64,000 nt of DNA from Gammaproteobacteria bacterium (GCA_026195895.1 JAPHRO010000052.1:1-64000), one strand, 5' to 3'. Shown: positions 51,010-61,980, counted from the first letter of the stretch. The notes: generated by a model from the sequence alone, not told the origin. Numbers and translations: made by a program.

Positions 51010-52269
51010 ATGACACTAGCATTTTACTTGTTTTTGTTTATCGTTGCGGCAGAATATGTTGGGCTTGGTAATTTTGTTCCCATCTACAATGCTTTACCTA
51101 TTCCGTTATTGATATCTTTTGTGATCTCTTTGCGTTTAATATCAATATATTCTTTCAAGCCCGTGCTGGAGTTTGATGTCGCCAAGTATTACATCGTCTT
51201 TGTATTTTTAACGGCCTTTGCAATGGTCCATGGCTTAATACAGAGTTATGCAATCGCTCCGTTAAAGACACAAATAGGCTATTTTATGTTTATAGTAATA
51301 GCCTTCTACTTAATAGAAAACAAAAAGAATATTTTTGCGTTTGCATGGATGCTTGTAGGGGTTCACGTTTTCCTTGTTTTGTTAAACTTTAATAAACTTG
51401 GGCACGAGAGATTAGGATCATTTAAAGGTAGTTTTTTTCTGGGGGATGGAAATGATTTCGCCTGGTCACTTAATATGACCTTACCAATAGCCTTTTTTTT
51501 ATTTTTTAGTACTAAGAAATTTATTTTCAAAATGATTGCGCTGGGTGGCGCGGCTTTCTTACTGCTGGGCATAGTGGGCACTCAATCAAGAGGGGCGTCT
51601 TTAGCGTTATTGGCAGGATTTATTTATTATTTTTTGTATGTATCAAATAAAAAATTCACAGCTTTAGTTATTATTTGTATGGTCGGAATGGCTGTGGTAT
51701 TTGTAGCTCCTTCTAACTATTTTGCAAGGATGGAAACTATATCCAATTATGAAGAGGACACTTCTGCGATGGGGCGTATTAAGGCGTGGAAAACAGCTAC
51801 AGAAATGGCAGTTGACCACCCCTTATTAGGTGTAGGGGCAGGAAGTTTTAATTCGGCATATGGACGGCTTTACCGAAAACCAACCGATCCAGTTAGATGG
51901 ATTTCTACGCATAGTGTGTACTTTAAGGTCCTGGCAGAATATGGATTCCCTGGGGTATTGATATATTTATTGATTATTATAAGTTGTTTAAAAACCAACA
52001 ATGCGACGGTAAGGCTAATTGAGCGTAGCAGAAATAATACGGTGATAAGCGTATTATGGCCAAAATTCCTTAACTGGAGTATCGTCAGCTGGGCTGTAGG
52101 AGCGATGTTTTTGACTGGCATTGACTATCCACATCTGTTTCTATTGGTCGGTCTAACAATGAGCGCGAATAGAATAGTGAAAAATACTGTTATTGATGAT
52201 GACGAACCTAAAATTATAAAGCCATGGGATAAAGATGTTTCGAAAGTTAAAAATGATGTATTCAGTTGA
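51010..52269 (+). CDS. O-antigen ligase/polymerase family membrane protein
   Basis: Polytopic; GTQSRGASLALLAG; HPLLGVGAGSF; THSVYFKVLAEYGFPGVLIYL. Confidence 0.88.
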   Translation: MTLAFYLFLFIVAAEYVGLGNFVPIYNALPIPLLISFVISLRLISIYSFKPVLEFDVAKYYIVFVFLTAFAMVHGLIQSYAIAPLKTQIGYFMFIVIAFYLIENKKNIFAFAWMLVGVHVFLVLLNFNKLGHERLGSFKGSFFLGDGNDFAWSLNMTLPIAFFLFFSTKKFIFKMIALGGAAFLLLGIVGTQSRGASLALLAGFIYYFLYVSNKKFTALVIICMVGMAVVFVAPSNYFARMETISNYEEDTSAMGRIKAWKTATEMAVDHPLLGVGAGSFNSAYGRLYRKPTDPVRWISTHSVYFKVLAEYGFPGVLIYLLIIISCLKTNNATVRLIERSRNNTVISVLWPKFLNWSIVSWAVGAMFLTGIDYPHLFLLVGLTMSANRIVKNTVIDDDEPKIIKPWDKDVSKVKNDVFS

Positions 52270-52284
52270 TATGGAATTCGTACT

Positions 52285-53412
52285 ATGACAGAAAATATCA
52301 AAGTTCTGCAGGTTATTCATGGTATGCACTATGGCGGGGCGGAGAACGTCGTCAGCAACATTTTAACCCAATCTAATCCTGATCGATATGATATATCTGT
52401 GTGTTGTATTAATTTCGTTGGCGCTTTAGGTGAGGAACTGGTAAAGCAGGGCTATGATGTTCTTGGACTAGAACGAAAAGCTGGCGTATTTAAAACTTTA
52501 TCTATCATCAAGAAGATTATTAAGAATAATAAACCTGATATCATTCATACTCATGGTATACCCGCCTTTCTAGTTATTGCGGTTCTTAAAATATTTAATA
52601 GGAAGCTAAAGTGGATTCATACTTATCATTATGGAAATTACCCTCACATTAGCAAGAAATATTTATACGCACAAAAGGCATTGTCTCGATTAGCAAATAA
52701 ACTGGTAGCCGTATCAATTAGCCAAAAAAATGCTGTTATAAAACACCTCTATGTTAAAGAAGATAAAATCTGCGTTATATTTAATGGAGTAGCCAATAAT
52801 CCATTTTTGGATAATCAAGATACCAGAAACGCTTACCGGAAAGAATTTGGTTACGAAGACAGTGATATTGTAGTCGCATGTATTGTTGTACTAACGCGTC
52901 AAAAAGGTGTTGAGTATTTGTTACAGAGTGTCGAAGCAGTTAAGCAAGAAAACGACAGGGTTAAATTTTTAATAGTAGGTGGAGGAACTTTAGAAGAACA
53001 GCTAAAGGTGCAAGCTAATAAGCTGAAATCGTCAGATTCTGTCAAGTTTGTTGGCTGGAGAAAAGACATCAAAGAAATTATGACGGCAATAGATGTTTTT
53101 GTGCTTCCGTCACTTTGGGAAGGGTTACCTATGGTTATGCTAGAAGCAATGGCATCTAAACTACCTGTTGTTGTAACAGATATAGCCGACAATGCTATCG
53201 TTTTAAATGAAGGGGCGGCAGGACTGATCGTAAGACCGGGAGACTCAATCCAGTTAAGTCAGGCAATTACTAAAATTGTCAATGATGATAAATTTGCTAA
53301 ACAGTTAGGGCAAAAAGCGTTTGATAGATACTTGGAGCAGTATACAGTGGATAAAATGGTTTCGAATTATGAGAATCTATATACCGAAACTGTGCTTAAT
53401 AAATCCTCGTAA
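52285..53412 (+). CDS. Family 4 glycosyltransferase
   Basis: VIHGMHYGGAENVV; LPSLWEGLPMVMLEAMASKLPVVVTD. Confidence 0.94.
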   Translation: MTENIKVLQVIHGMHYGGAENVVSNILTQSNPDRYDISVCCINFVGALGEELVKQGYDVLGLERKAGVFKTLSIIKKIIKNNKPDIIHTHGIPAFLVIAVLKIFNRKLKWIHTYHYGNYPHISKKYLYAQKALSRLANKLVAVSISQKNAVIKHLYVKEDKICVIFNGVANNPFLDNQDTRNAYRKEFGYEDSDIVVACIVVLTRQKGVEYLLQSVEAVKQENDRVKFLIVGGGTLEEQLKVQANKLKSSDSVKFVGWRKDIKEIMTAIDVFVLPSLWEGLPMVMLEAMASKLPVVVTDIADNAIVLNEGAAGLIVRPGDSIQLSQAITKIVNDDKFAKQLGQKAFDRYLEQYTVDKMVSNYENLYTETVLNKSS

Positions 53413-53434
53413 TGTTAAATAATGAACATTCAAT

Positions 53435-53998
53435 ATGATTAAATCTTTTGATGATTTACAGCAATATTTAGAAGCCGATAGAATTTCACTGCAAAGAGAA
53501 AAGACTATACGAGCATTACTTTTTGACGATATATGGAAATTTCAGAGATTATTAAGAAAGTATGAATATATAGTTAACTGTAAACGAAATATCATGTGGA
53601 GAGTTATAGTAAGGATTCGACTACGTATTCTTGAGTCTAAATTAGGGTATACAATCCCACCAAATGTATTTGGGCCAGGTCTGGCTATAGCACATCGTGG
53701 AACAATAGTTGTTAACCCAGAGGTAAAAGTTGGCGCAAACTGCAGATTACACGTATGTGTAAATATCGGGACCCAGGCAGGAACAACTGCTGAAGTTCCA
53801 GAAATAGGTAATAATTGCTATATTGGACCGGGAGCGAAATTATTTGGAAAAATAATACTAGGGGACAATATTGTTATAGGTGCGAACGCGGTTGTTAACA
53901 AAAGTTTTAATGCGGGTATTACTATTGGTGGTGTTCCTGCCAAGATTATATCTCAAAAGAGTAGTGATGGATTGTTAATAAAAGGTTACAAAGGTTGA
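53435..53998 (+). CDS. Serine acetyltransferase-like hexapeptide-repeat acyltransferase
   Basis: GPGLAIAHRGTIVVNPEVKVGANCRLHVCVNIGTQ; IGNNCYIGPGAKLFGKIILGDNIVIGANAVVNKSF. Confidence 0.88.
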   Translation: MIKSFDDLQQYLEADRISLQREKTIRALLFDDIWKFQRLLRKYEYIVNCKRNIMWRVIVRIRLRILESKLGYTIPPNVFGPGLAIAHRGTIVVNPEVKVGANCRLHVCVNIGTQAGTTAEVPEIGNNCYIGPGAKLFGKIILGDNIVIGANAVVNKSFNAGITIGGVPAKIISQKSSDGLLIKGYKG

Positions 53999-54007
53999 GG
54001 TGATGTC

Positions 54008-54760
54008 ATGAAATACATAAATCTTATTCGTAATATAAATTATAATAAAAATATTACGAGACTGCTTGTGATGTGTTCTATGGTTTTATATATGAATTGT
54101 GCTTTAGCAGATAATCATGAAAAAGAATCTATAGACGAAGATAAGATAATTATAATTGGCGCATCTTATGCAAAAGGCTGGCTTATAAATAGACTATCTT
54201 GTTTAAAAGTAGTAAATAAAGGTATTGATGGTAATCAGTCATTTGAAATAGAACAAAGATTTTATGAGGATGCCATAAAGCCACAGCCCAAAGCTATTGT
54301 TATTTGGGGTTTCATAAACGATCTACATGCCAATTCTAAAGAAAATATTACCCAAACAGTAGGTGATATAAAGAGGCGTATAGTGAGTATGGTCGATACT
54401 ACTAAAGCGAATAATATCGTACCTGTATTAGTAACAGAAGTCACAATTGCTGAGTCAAAGAGTTTAAAATGGAGAATTATGTCATGGATAGGAAAATTAC
54501 GCGGTAAAGAAAGCTACCAACATTATATTAATAGTAATGTTCAAAAAATAAACAAATGGATCCGAGAATATGCAACCCAGAATAATATTCTTGTAGTCGA
54601 TTTGGAGAAGTTATTATCGAATTCTGAAGGTAGCAGGAAAGACGGGTACTATGAAGCTGATGGGAGCCACATCTCAGAAAGTGCATATCAAGCTATTGAT
54701 CGATTTGCACAGCAATTTCTGAACAAGGAACTTGTATCTAAATACGGAATGTGTATTTAA
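54008..54760 (+). CDS. Secreted SGNH/GDSL hydrolase
   Basis: Signal peptide; IIIIGASYAKGWL (block I), GIDGNQS, IVIWGFINDL, DGSHISESAYQAI (block V). Confidence 0.8.
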   Translation: MKYINLIRNINYNKNITRLLVMCSMVLYMNCALADNHEKESIDEDKIIIIGASYAKGWLINRLSCLKVVNKGIDGNQSFEIEQRFYEDAIKPQPKAIVIWGFINDLHANSKENITQTVGDIKRRIVSMVDTTKANNIVPVLVTEVTIAESKSLKWRIMSWIGKLRGKESYQHYINSNVQKINKWIREYATQNNILVVDLEKLLSNSEGSRKDGYYEADGSHISESAYQAIDRFAQQFLNKELVSKYGMCI

Positions 54761-54856
54761 TTTTTCTTAAGATAGTGATTATGAGACTCCCTTCACAATG
54801 ACATTTAGAATTCTCATATATCGTTAGTTGCAACCATCTACCTGGCTCTGAACGCT

Positions 54857-55660
54857 ATGAAACATAAAAATATTTTATCGTCTTTACTACTAGCCCTGTC
54901 TGTCACCGGCATATGTAATGCTGCCGAACGCCTTCCATTTAGCAGTTCCTTTGAAGGTGGCAATTTTTCAGAATGGAGTGGTGGGCCAGATAGTAGTTTG
55001 ATTGTTACCAATGAAGATGCGTCTTCAGGTTCATTTTCGGCTCGTGCCCAAATGGTCAATGGTCAAGCTACTGACAACTATAAAGATTATTATTTTGGTG
55101 ATCACCTGGTAGTGGGAGGAGAACCCGCTGACGATGAATTATGGTTAGAATTTGATAGCAAATTTGATACCAATTTCATGTTTGGGCAAAATGAAGATAT
55201 TCACAAAATCGCTATCCTCAATTTCGAAGATGAAAATGGCCGCAGAAGGTATCAGTTAGTAATAAATATACTTTTGCCAGGTGAAACATATTTCATTGAA
55301 AATTTATCATGGAACGCAGATAGAAGCTTTAATAAAACAGTTGATGCTTATAGCCAGAATACCGGAAGCCCGACCCAGCTAAACAGGGGACAATGGGAAA
55401 ATATAAGAATGTTTGTTAAGTTGAATACACCTGGCCAACACAATGGCGTTATTCGTTTTTGGTTAAATGATAGCCTGATAATTGAGGTAACGGACGCATA
55501 TATGAGGGAAGCGACAAATTATAATCCTAATAAACTTATACTTTCCAATTATGTAACTGATACCGATGTTATTGGGTATCAGCGTTGGGATAATTTTTAT
55601 TTAGGTGAGCAAGCACCAGCTGAAATCGTAAGACCCATGCCTCCTATTTTGCATGATTAG
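54857..55660 (+). CDS. Secreted jellyroll protein, polysaccharide-lyase/LamG-like
   Basis: Signal peptide MKHKNILSSLLLALSVTGICNA; LPFSSSFEGGNFSEWSG; NRGQWENIRMFVKLNTPGQHNGVIRFWLND. Confidence 0.6.
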   Translation: MKHKNILSSLLLALSVTGICNAAERLPFSSSFEGGNFSEWSGGPDSSLIVTNEDASSGSFSARAQMVNGQATDNYKDYYFGDHLVVGGEPADDELWLEFDSKFDTNFMFGQNEDIHKIAILNFEDENGRRRYQLVINILLPGETYFIENLSWNADRSFNKTVDAYSQNTGSPTQLNRGQWENIRMFVKLNTPGQHNGVIRFWLNDSLIIEVTDAYMREATNYNPNKLILSNYVTDTDVIGYQRWDNFYLGEQAPAEIVRPMPPILHD

Positions 55661-56786
55661 TCTGATATTCTTGAATTACAGAATTATATAGTTTTTCTAT
55701 TTTCTTTACCCGGATAGAAAACTCGTAGTGTTCGATAACTTTTTCTTTGCCAGAATTCAAAAGTTTCTGAGCATCGGAGGGGTTATCTATAAGGTATTCT
55801 AATCCCGTTGCAATATCTTCAGGATTGCCCGAATTAATTAATATTCCTGTCTCATTATTTGAAATAATATCAGCAGTGCCTCCGACATCGGTAGCTAGTA
55901 CAGGCACCCCCATACACAGAGACTCAAGGACGACATTCGGAAATCCTTCTGTATATGATGTTAAAGCAAAAACATCTAAGTCTCGAAATACAGGGCGTAC
56001 ATCCTTTTCATGCCCTGTAAAAAATACTGAATTTTGAATGCCAAGTTCAGTGACCAGGTTTTCAACTCTTTTCCTATCTGGGCCATCACCGGTTAATACA
56101 AATGCAATATCATTTCGGCGATCAAGTATTTTTTTTGCTGCGATGATGAAATCTTTCTGACCTTTTTCTGGGCTGATTCTCCCAATATTGCCGATGATTT
56201 TATGATTTTCTAGTATATTAAATTTATTTCTGAGGTATCCTGGTTTGATCCCTGAACGATTATAGTTCTCAGCAACAATAGCGTTATATATAAGCGCTAG
56301 TTTTTTTACAGATACACCATGACGTAGTATTTCGGTATGTATTTTTGGAGAAACGGCGATAACTTTGTCGAAAAATCTAAATGATTGTTTTCCCGCCCAA
56401 ACATAGAATTTACTTTTTGGGGAATTTGCGATCCATCCATGAGCAGTAGTCATACAGGGGATGTTTATTTTGCGGGAAATTAAAGCTGTGAGGATGTCCG
56501 ATTTGTAGTCATGGGAATGAATAATATCAATATTATTTTGCTTTACTACACCTGTTATGGTTTTTAATATCGATGGCGACATCCTACCCCTTGCAACTAG
56601 TGGAATCACATTTACACCTCGTGATTCTAGTGTTTCTCGGTAATTATTAGTTTCGTCATGAGATTGTAAAAATAGCCCTACAGACAAATTGAATTTCGAT
56701 TTGTCGATTCTACAAGCAGTTTCAAGAATAGTTTTACCTGGCCCACAGACCTTATTCGTGTCCCTGAGATGAAGTACATTAATCAT
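55644..56786 (-). CDS. Family 4 glycosyltransferase
   Basis: IIGNIGRISPEKGQKDFIIAA; TSYTEGFPNVVLESLCMGVPVLATDVGG; overlaps the upstream gene tail-to-tail by 17 bp. Confidence 0.94.
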   Translation of the reverse strand: MINVLHLRDTNKVCGPGKTILETACRIDKSKFNLSVGLFLQSHDETNNYRETLESRGVNVIPLVARGRMSPSILKTITGVVKQNNIDIIHSHDYKSDILTALISRKINIPCMTTAHGWIANSPKSKFYVWAGKQSFRFFDKVIAVSPKIHTEILRHGVSVKKLALIYNAIVAENYNRSGIKPGYLRNKFNILENHKIIGNIGRISPEKGQKDFIIAAKKILDRRNDIAFVLTGDGPDRKRVENLVTELGIQNSVFFTGHEKDVRPVFRDLDVFALTSYTEGFPNVVLESLCMGVPVLATDVGGTADIISNNETGILINSGNPEDIATGLEYLIDNPSDAQKLLNSGKEKVIEHYEFSIRVKKIEKLYNSVIQEYQTNHAK

Positions 56787-56839
56787 ATGTGTAATAGGAT
56801 AGTTGCATAAATGTTATTAATATGAAAATAAATTAGTCT

Positions 56840-57946
56840 TTGATGGCTAATATTAATAGGATTATATCTTCAAATGTACCATTAGTGCTAAAATGTCGGC
56901 ATTCCACTAGAGAAAAATTGCATTATAGCTATGGGACCAACGATCTCAGTTATCTGGAAGACAGAAAAAAGGTTATTTTGATGGACAAGGCAGTTTGGGT
57001 TACCTGGGAGAATCAACGGCGAAACAAGTCCCTAAGTAAAAAGTTGGGAGTTACTTTATTCCAGTTAGAAATAAACAGCCATAGAATCCTGAGATATCCA
57101 ATTTTAATACTAAAAACACTGATGGTGCTCCTAAAGCACCGGCCCAGGATCCTTTTTGCTCAAAACCCCTCAATAATTCTTGCTCTTTTCATTGTCATAT
57201 ATGGACAAATATTTGGCAAAAGATCGGTTATAGATTGCCACAATGCTGGAGTGTATCCATTTGAAGGGAAGGTATTTTGGGCTACTCAAATTGCGCGATA
57301 TATTTTCAGAAACAGCCATTTGATAATTGTTACAAATGAGTCACTCAAAGCTTATGTCGAGTCGCATGGGGGCGAGGCATATATTTTACCGGATCCGTTT
57401 CCTTCTATTAAGGAAAATAAAGATGTACAGCTTGCAGGGGAGCTTAATTTTTTGCTGATTTGTACCTGGGCTGCAGACGAGCCCTATAAAGAGGTTTTCG
57501 AGGCGTTTTCTTCACTAAACAAAAATTGGGTTTTGTATGTAACGGGAAATAGTAAAGGCAAAGAAAAATATCTTTCACAGTCACTGCCGTCGAATGTAGT
57601 ACTCACGGGATATATACCCGATGAAGATTTTGATGATTTATTGAACTCCTGTGACTGTGTTATCGATTTAACGACTCGTGAAGATTGTCTCGTATGCGGT
57701 GCATATGAAGCGGTTGCTGTAGGAAAACCTGTTATTCTATCTGGGACAGATGCGCTAAAAGCATATTTTCTGGATGCTGCTATATATACAGAAAATAATG
57801 TTGAACAAATTGCTGTTGCTGTTAAACAGGTGGCTATGGATCTAAGCTCTGCTACTAAGCGGGTTATCGATTATCGAAAAACACAAGAAGAAAAATGGAA
57901 TATTATGCTAAATCGGCTGGTACAAAAAGTAACAGATCTTAAATAA
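56840..57946 (+). CDS. Glycosyltransferase (GT4-like)
   Basis: RSVIDCHNAGVYPFEG; LTTREDCLVCGAYEAVAVGKPVILSG. Confidence 0.82.
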   Translation: MMANINRIISSNVPLVLKCRHSTREKLHYSYGTNDLSYLEDRKKVILMDKAVWVTWENQRRNKSLSKKLGVTLFQLEINSHRILRYPILILKTLMVLLKHRPRILFAQNPSIILALFIVIYGQIFGKRSVIDCHNAGVYPFEGKVFWATQIARYIFRNSHLIIVTNESLKAYVESHGGEAYILPDPFPSIKENKDVQLAGELNFLLICTWAADEPYKEVFEAFSSLNKNWVLYVTGNSKGKEKYLSQSLPSNVVLTGYIPDEDFDDLLNSCDCVIDLTTREDCLVCGAYEAVAVGKPVILSGTDALKAYFLDAAIYTENNVEQIAVAVKQVAMDLSSATKRVIDYRKTQEEKWNIMLNRLVQKVTDLK

Positions 57947-58053
57947 TTGCATATTATTAATTGTAATTTAAAGTTACCTCTTTATATACGAACAACCTTG
58001 TTTATTTTAAATATAGTCAACAGTACTAATGACTTTGCTATCAGGCATAATTA

Positions 58054-59592
58054 ATGAATAAAATAAGAAATATTGCCAATGGTATTTTTTCTCATTGGGC
58101 CCTCGTGCTATATAACATGGTTGTTTCTTTTTTTCTTTCCCCTTTTATAGTTAATACCCTTGGTGATTTGTATTTTGGTTTGTGGGTGACTTTAATGCAA
58201 TTCACTAGTTACATGTATCTTCTTGACTTTGGCCTTAGAAATACAATCGTCCATCGAACGGCTCAGGCGGTAGGTGGAAGAAAAACCTCTACTCTTGTTC
58301 CTGCCATTAAAGCTTCTATGCGCCTTTCTACTGCAATAGCATTTCTTACTGTTATCGTAGCGATTATTCTTTCTTTTTTAGTGCCTCCATTATTAAATCT
58401 TGATCCATCAGCAGAAAGTGATGCACGGTGGGTTATATTGATTAGTGGCATTACAATATCTATTACTATATGGAATAACCCAAACGAAGGTGTCATACGT
58501 GGTTTTGGATTGTTCCTATTAGCCAATAGTTTTGGTTTTTTTACTCTTACCATTAGAACGGCACTTACTGTAACTTTACTACTTTTAGGGTATAAAATTA
58601 TATCTTTGGCTTTGGCACAGCTTTTTGTCAGTATCATACATGTCATATTCATTAAATATGTAGCGCAACACTATTTGAAAAAAAGAGGCTTCAGGAAGAG
58701 TAAGTTTCGACTATCCCTTTATAGATTTAAGGCGCTTGCAACAAGTGTGTGGAAATATAGCTGGTCCATACTTGTTGATAATATTTCTCAAAAGGTTATT
58801 TTTACTAGTGACACAATCATAATTAGTATGATTTTAAGTGTCCCACTAGTTACTTTTTATGCTATTGCTAATCAACTTATTGAATACTTAAGGCGATTAA
58901 TCGATTCTAGCATGGCTGTAATAATGCCGATTGCGAGTGAGATTACCGGCGCACATAGAGAAGGGGACCTTATATCCTTACTTATACAGAGTACCCGCTT
59001 TAGTGCCTGGTTCTCATTGCCAGTCCTGACGATGTATGTAGTTATGGGGGATACCTTTGTAGGCCTATGGATGGGGCCTAATTATGCTGAGCCAGTTAAG
59101 GAAATATTAACTATTCTAGCAATTACGCACATCATTGCTATACAGCACTATGGCATAATAATTGTTTTGAGGAGTCTTGAAAAACACAGGGTTGTAGCGC
59201 CTTTAAGGATAATTGAGGCAATTGTTAATGTAGTGCTAAGCGTTATACTAGCAAAAACAATGGGTTTAATAGGTGTAGCCTTTGGCACTGCAATATCACA
59301 TGTACTCGTAACCGCAATAATTTTACCTTATATTATTACAAAAGAACTAAAAATAAGTTACCTGGACTTTATCGTTCCATCTTACTTAAAGACTCTTATT
59401 ACCTGCGGTTTGATTGCTGCTATTGGGTATTGGATTGATATAGAATATCATCCAGCTAATATGGCAATGTTTTTTCTAAATATTTCTCTAATAATTCTCA
59501 TATACCTTGTGTTTTCCTATATTTTTGTATTAAATCAGACAGAAAGGGATCGTGTAAGTACAAGGATTAAAGCTAAATTGGCATCAATATGA
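58054..59592 (+). CDS. Polysaccharide flippase (Wzx/MATE-like)
   Basis: ~14 TM; NMVVSFFLSPFIVNTLGDLYFGLWVTLMQFTSYMYLLDFGLRNTI. Confidence 0.88.
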   Translation: MNKIRNIANGIFSHWALVLYNMVVSFFLSPFIVNTLGDLYFGLWVTLMQFTSYMYLLDFGLRNTIVHRTAQAVGGRKTSTLVPAIKASMRLSTAIAFLTVIVAIILSFLVPPLLNLDPSAESDARWVILISGITISITIWNNPNEGVIRGFGLFLLANSFGFFTLTIRTALTVTLLLLGYKIISLALAQLFVSIIHVIFIKYVAQHYLKKRGFRKSKFRLSLYRFKALATSVWKYSWSILVDNISQKVIFTSDTIIISMILSVPLVTFYAIANQLIEYLRRLIDSSMAVIMPIASEITGAHREGDLISLLIQSTRFSAWFSLPVLTMYVVMGDTFVGLWMGPNYAEPVKEILTILAITHIIAIQHYGIIIVLRSLEKHRVVAPLRIIEAIVNVVLSVILAKTMGLIGVAFGTAISHVLVTAIILPYIITKELKISYLDFIVPSYLKTLITCGLIAAIGYWIDIEYHPANMAMFFLNISLIILIYLVFSYIFVLNQTERDRVSTRIKAKLASI

Positions 59593-59613
59593 TATTTTTA
59601 ATGGTTACATAAC

Positions 59614-60858
59614 ATGGAAAGAAAAATAATAAAAATTGTTCTTAATGAAGAGTATCAGGGAATGACTTCTGGCTGGCCTACTCGTTATATTGGAATTATT
59701 CGTGAGCTAGTAAAATATAACTCCTTATATCTTTTTGCTCCTGGTAACACCGATACGCTAAAAAAAGTATTTCCAAACAGTTGGGTGTGTGAAAGCACAT
59801 CAAATCAATCACGCTTTACTAAAGGTGGTTTACTGGATTTTTTAGCGTCCCTTGTCAAACCAAATCCTGAAAAAATTAATCGGTCAGATTATGCTTATTT
59901 TGATGAGTTTAAAGAGCTACTAGAACATGACGACAATTCATATGATGTCAGTCTGTATTTCGCTATGTCTGGCTATATTATCTATGGCATGAAGGATCAA
60001 ACTAAAAATATAATTTGCGATTTTTGTGATTCTAGAAATAGGGCAACAAAGTCAAAACTTAAACATAAGTATTTAACTATAACAAAAAAAATTTCCTACT
60101 TACTGGACATTGCTTACATTAATAGTCTAAAACGAAAATTAATGTCCCCAAAAATATTAGGATTAGCAATAACAAGAGAAGATGTTGAAGAAATCGAGCG
60201 TTCCTTTAAGGGCAATATGCTGGTAATTTCGAATGGAATAGAACAGATCAATGATTTAACCGACGAATATTTAAAAGCGAGTTATCAGTCCAAACACTAT
60301 TTATTTATTGGTGGACTTAACTTCGAGCCAAATATTTATGCAGTTAAGGCATTAACGGAAAATATTTGGCCATCAGTAAATCAAGAAAATAAATCTCTGA
60401 TACTCAATATAGTTGGTAGAAACCCTGTTGAATCTGTTAGAACCTCCGTTGAAAATAGTCCAAATACAGTTCTGAATAGCAATGTAGAATCCACTACACC
60501 ATATTATGAAAGGGCAAAATTCTTCGTCGTACCAATTTACTTTGGTGCGGGGATGAAAAACAAAGTATTAGAGGCATTAGCAGCTGGCACTCCCGTTATC
60601 ATGACTACGGAGGCAGCAAAAGGCATTAAGTTTGAACACGGAAAACACGGTTTTATAGCTGATTCCGATGATGAATTCGTGAAACGTATCCATGAAATCG
60701 AAGAATCCATGGATCTCAACTCATATATAATGATGTCGGAATTTTGTGTTGAATTGGCTAAAGGCTACTCGTGGGAGCAAGCTTGCAGACCTTTGGTAAG
60801 ACACATAAGCAACATAAAATCATCATCAGATGGGGAAAAAATTAGTAAATCATTATAA
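59614..60858 (+). CDS. Family 4 glycosyltransferase
   Basis: YLFIGGLNFEPNIYAVKALTENIWP; VPIYFGAGMKNKVLEALAAGTPVIMTTEAAKGI. Confidence 0.92.
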   Translation: MERKIIKIVLNEEYQGMTSGWPTRYIGIIRELVKYNSLYLFAPGNTDTLKKVFPNSWVCESTSNQSRFTKGGLLDFLASLVKPNPEKINRSDYAYFDEFKELLEHDDNSYDVSLYFAMSGYIIYGMKDQTKNIICDFCDSRNRATKSKLKHKYLTITKKISYLLDIAYINSLKRKLMSPKILGLAITREDVEEIERSFKGNMLVISNGIEQINDLTDEYLKASYQSKHYLFIGGLNFEPNIYAVKALTENIWPSVNQENKSLILNIVGRNPVESVRTSVENSPNTVLNSNVESTTPYYERAKFFVVPIYFGAGMKNKVLEALAAGTPVIMTTEAAKGIKFEHGKHGFIADSDDEFVKRIHEIEESMDLNSYIMMSEFCVELAKGYSWEQACRPLVRHISNIKSSSDGEKISKSL

Positions 60859-61045
60859 ATCAATAAGATACCGCACTCTCAAGATATATTATCAAAATCT
60901 GGTAAATCACCCGTTTGAGGGGGTTTTCAATATGTCGACTACATCAATAAATATACTGAAGTTAGCAAATATAATAATGTTTAAATGACTAATGCAATTA
61001 ATCCCGTATTTTCGTATCGGTATTTCATATCCGGAGAGTAGTCAC

Positions 61046-61921
61046 ATGAGTAAATTTTTTACGATGAATGAATTTATCAAACTATGCCTACGAGTTTGTG
61101 TTTCTTCATTTTTGGTCTTATTTGCGGTATCTGTTACGGCTGGACGTATTGTTAACAGTCTGCCTCATGAGGAAAAATTCGACGCAGATAATTACAGCGA
61201 TATTGTCTGGGCAGAAGGCTTCAAAGGCGCAACACATACCTGGGTCCCCAATGGCGGCTGGAACGGTAACGGTGCGGCTAAATTCACCCCTCCTGTGTCA
61301 GACCAAGGGTATTCGGGGCTAGGACAGTTTAATAATCTTAACGGTACTACTGGTGTTAATCAGTTAAACGTTCGTTTCCTTATATATCATGGAGATACCT
61401 GGCAGGAAGGAGCTTCTAACAGCAAAGTACTGATAGTAAACCGTTTTTTCGATGATGGCAGCCAGGGTGACAGACCAATGATCATTTCTCATCAGTATAA
61501 CACCATTGGTGACTGGGTAAGTTACGGAGCTTGTGATGGCACTGTGTGTAACTATCAGGGGGGCGGTTGGTGGCCTGATGGTACAGATGAGTTTAGATTA
61601 GGGAACGACCCGCTTCATCGAGAAGAAGAATGGATCAGTGTTGAGCTGGAGTCAAATGCTGCTACAGGACTAATTAATCTCTATATATACACTCAGGATG
61701 GTGAGCTAAGCGGACTCTACACACAACAGACTATGGCCAGGCCCGGTGGTCTGTTCAAATATTTGGATATACTGGGTGGGTATATGGATCCCGCAACATC
61801 TGCAGCAGATGCGAATACCTATTTCATGATTGATGAACTAAAAATTGATAGTCAGTATATTGGTCCACCACCAGGTTTTACCGTGGTTTCCAAAGCACCT
61901 ACAAGCCTGATTGCTCAATAA
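61046..61921 (+). CDS. Secreted jellyroll-like protein of unknown function, possibly polysaccharide-binding/lyase
   Basis: N-terminal signal segment; LPHEEKFDADNYSDIVW; EEEWISVELESNAATGLINLYIYTQDGELSGLY; same overall layout as 54857-55660. Confidence 0.5.
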   Translation: MSKFFTMNEFIKLCLRVCVSSFLVLFAVSVTAGRIVNSLPHEEKFDADNYSDIVWAEGFKGATHTWVPNGGWNGNGAAKFTPPVSDQGYSGLGQFNNLNGTTGVNQLNVRFLIYHGDTWQEGASNSKVLIVNRFFDDGSQGDRPMIISHQYNTIGDWVSYGACDGTVCNYQGGGWWPDGTDEFRLGNDPLHREEEWISVELESNAATGLINLYIYTQDGELSGLYTQQTMARPGGLFKYLDILGGYMDPATSAADANTYFMIDELKIDSQYIGPPPGFTVVSKAPTSLIAQ

Positions 61922-61980
61922 TGAATCTGATTTACGCCAAAAGCGTAAATAGTCACAGTGATAGAACCATAGCGTCAATA

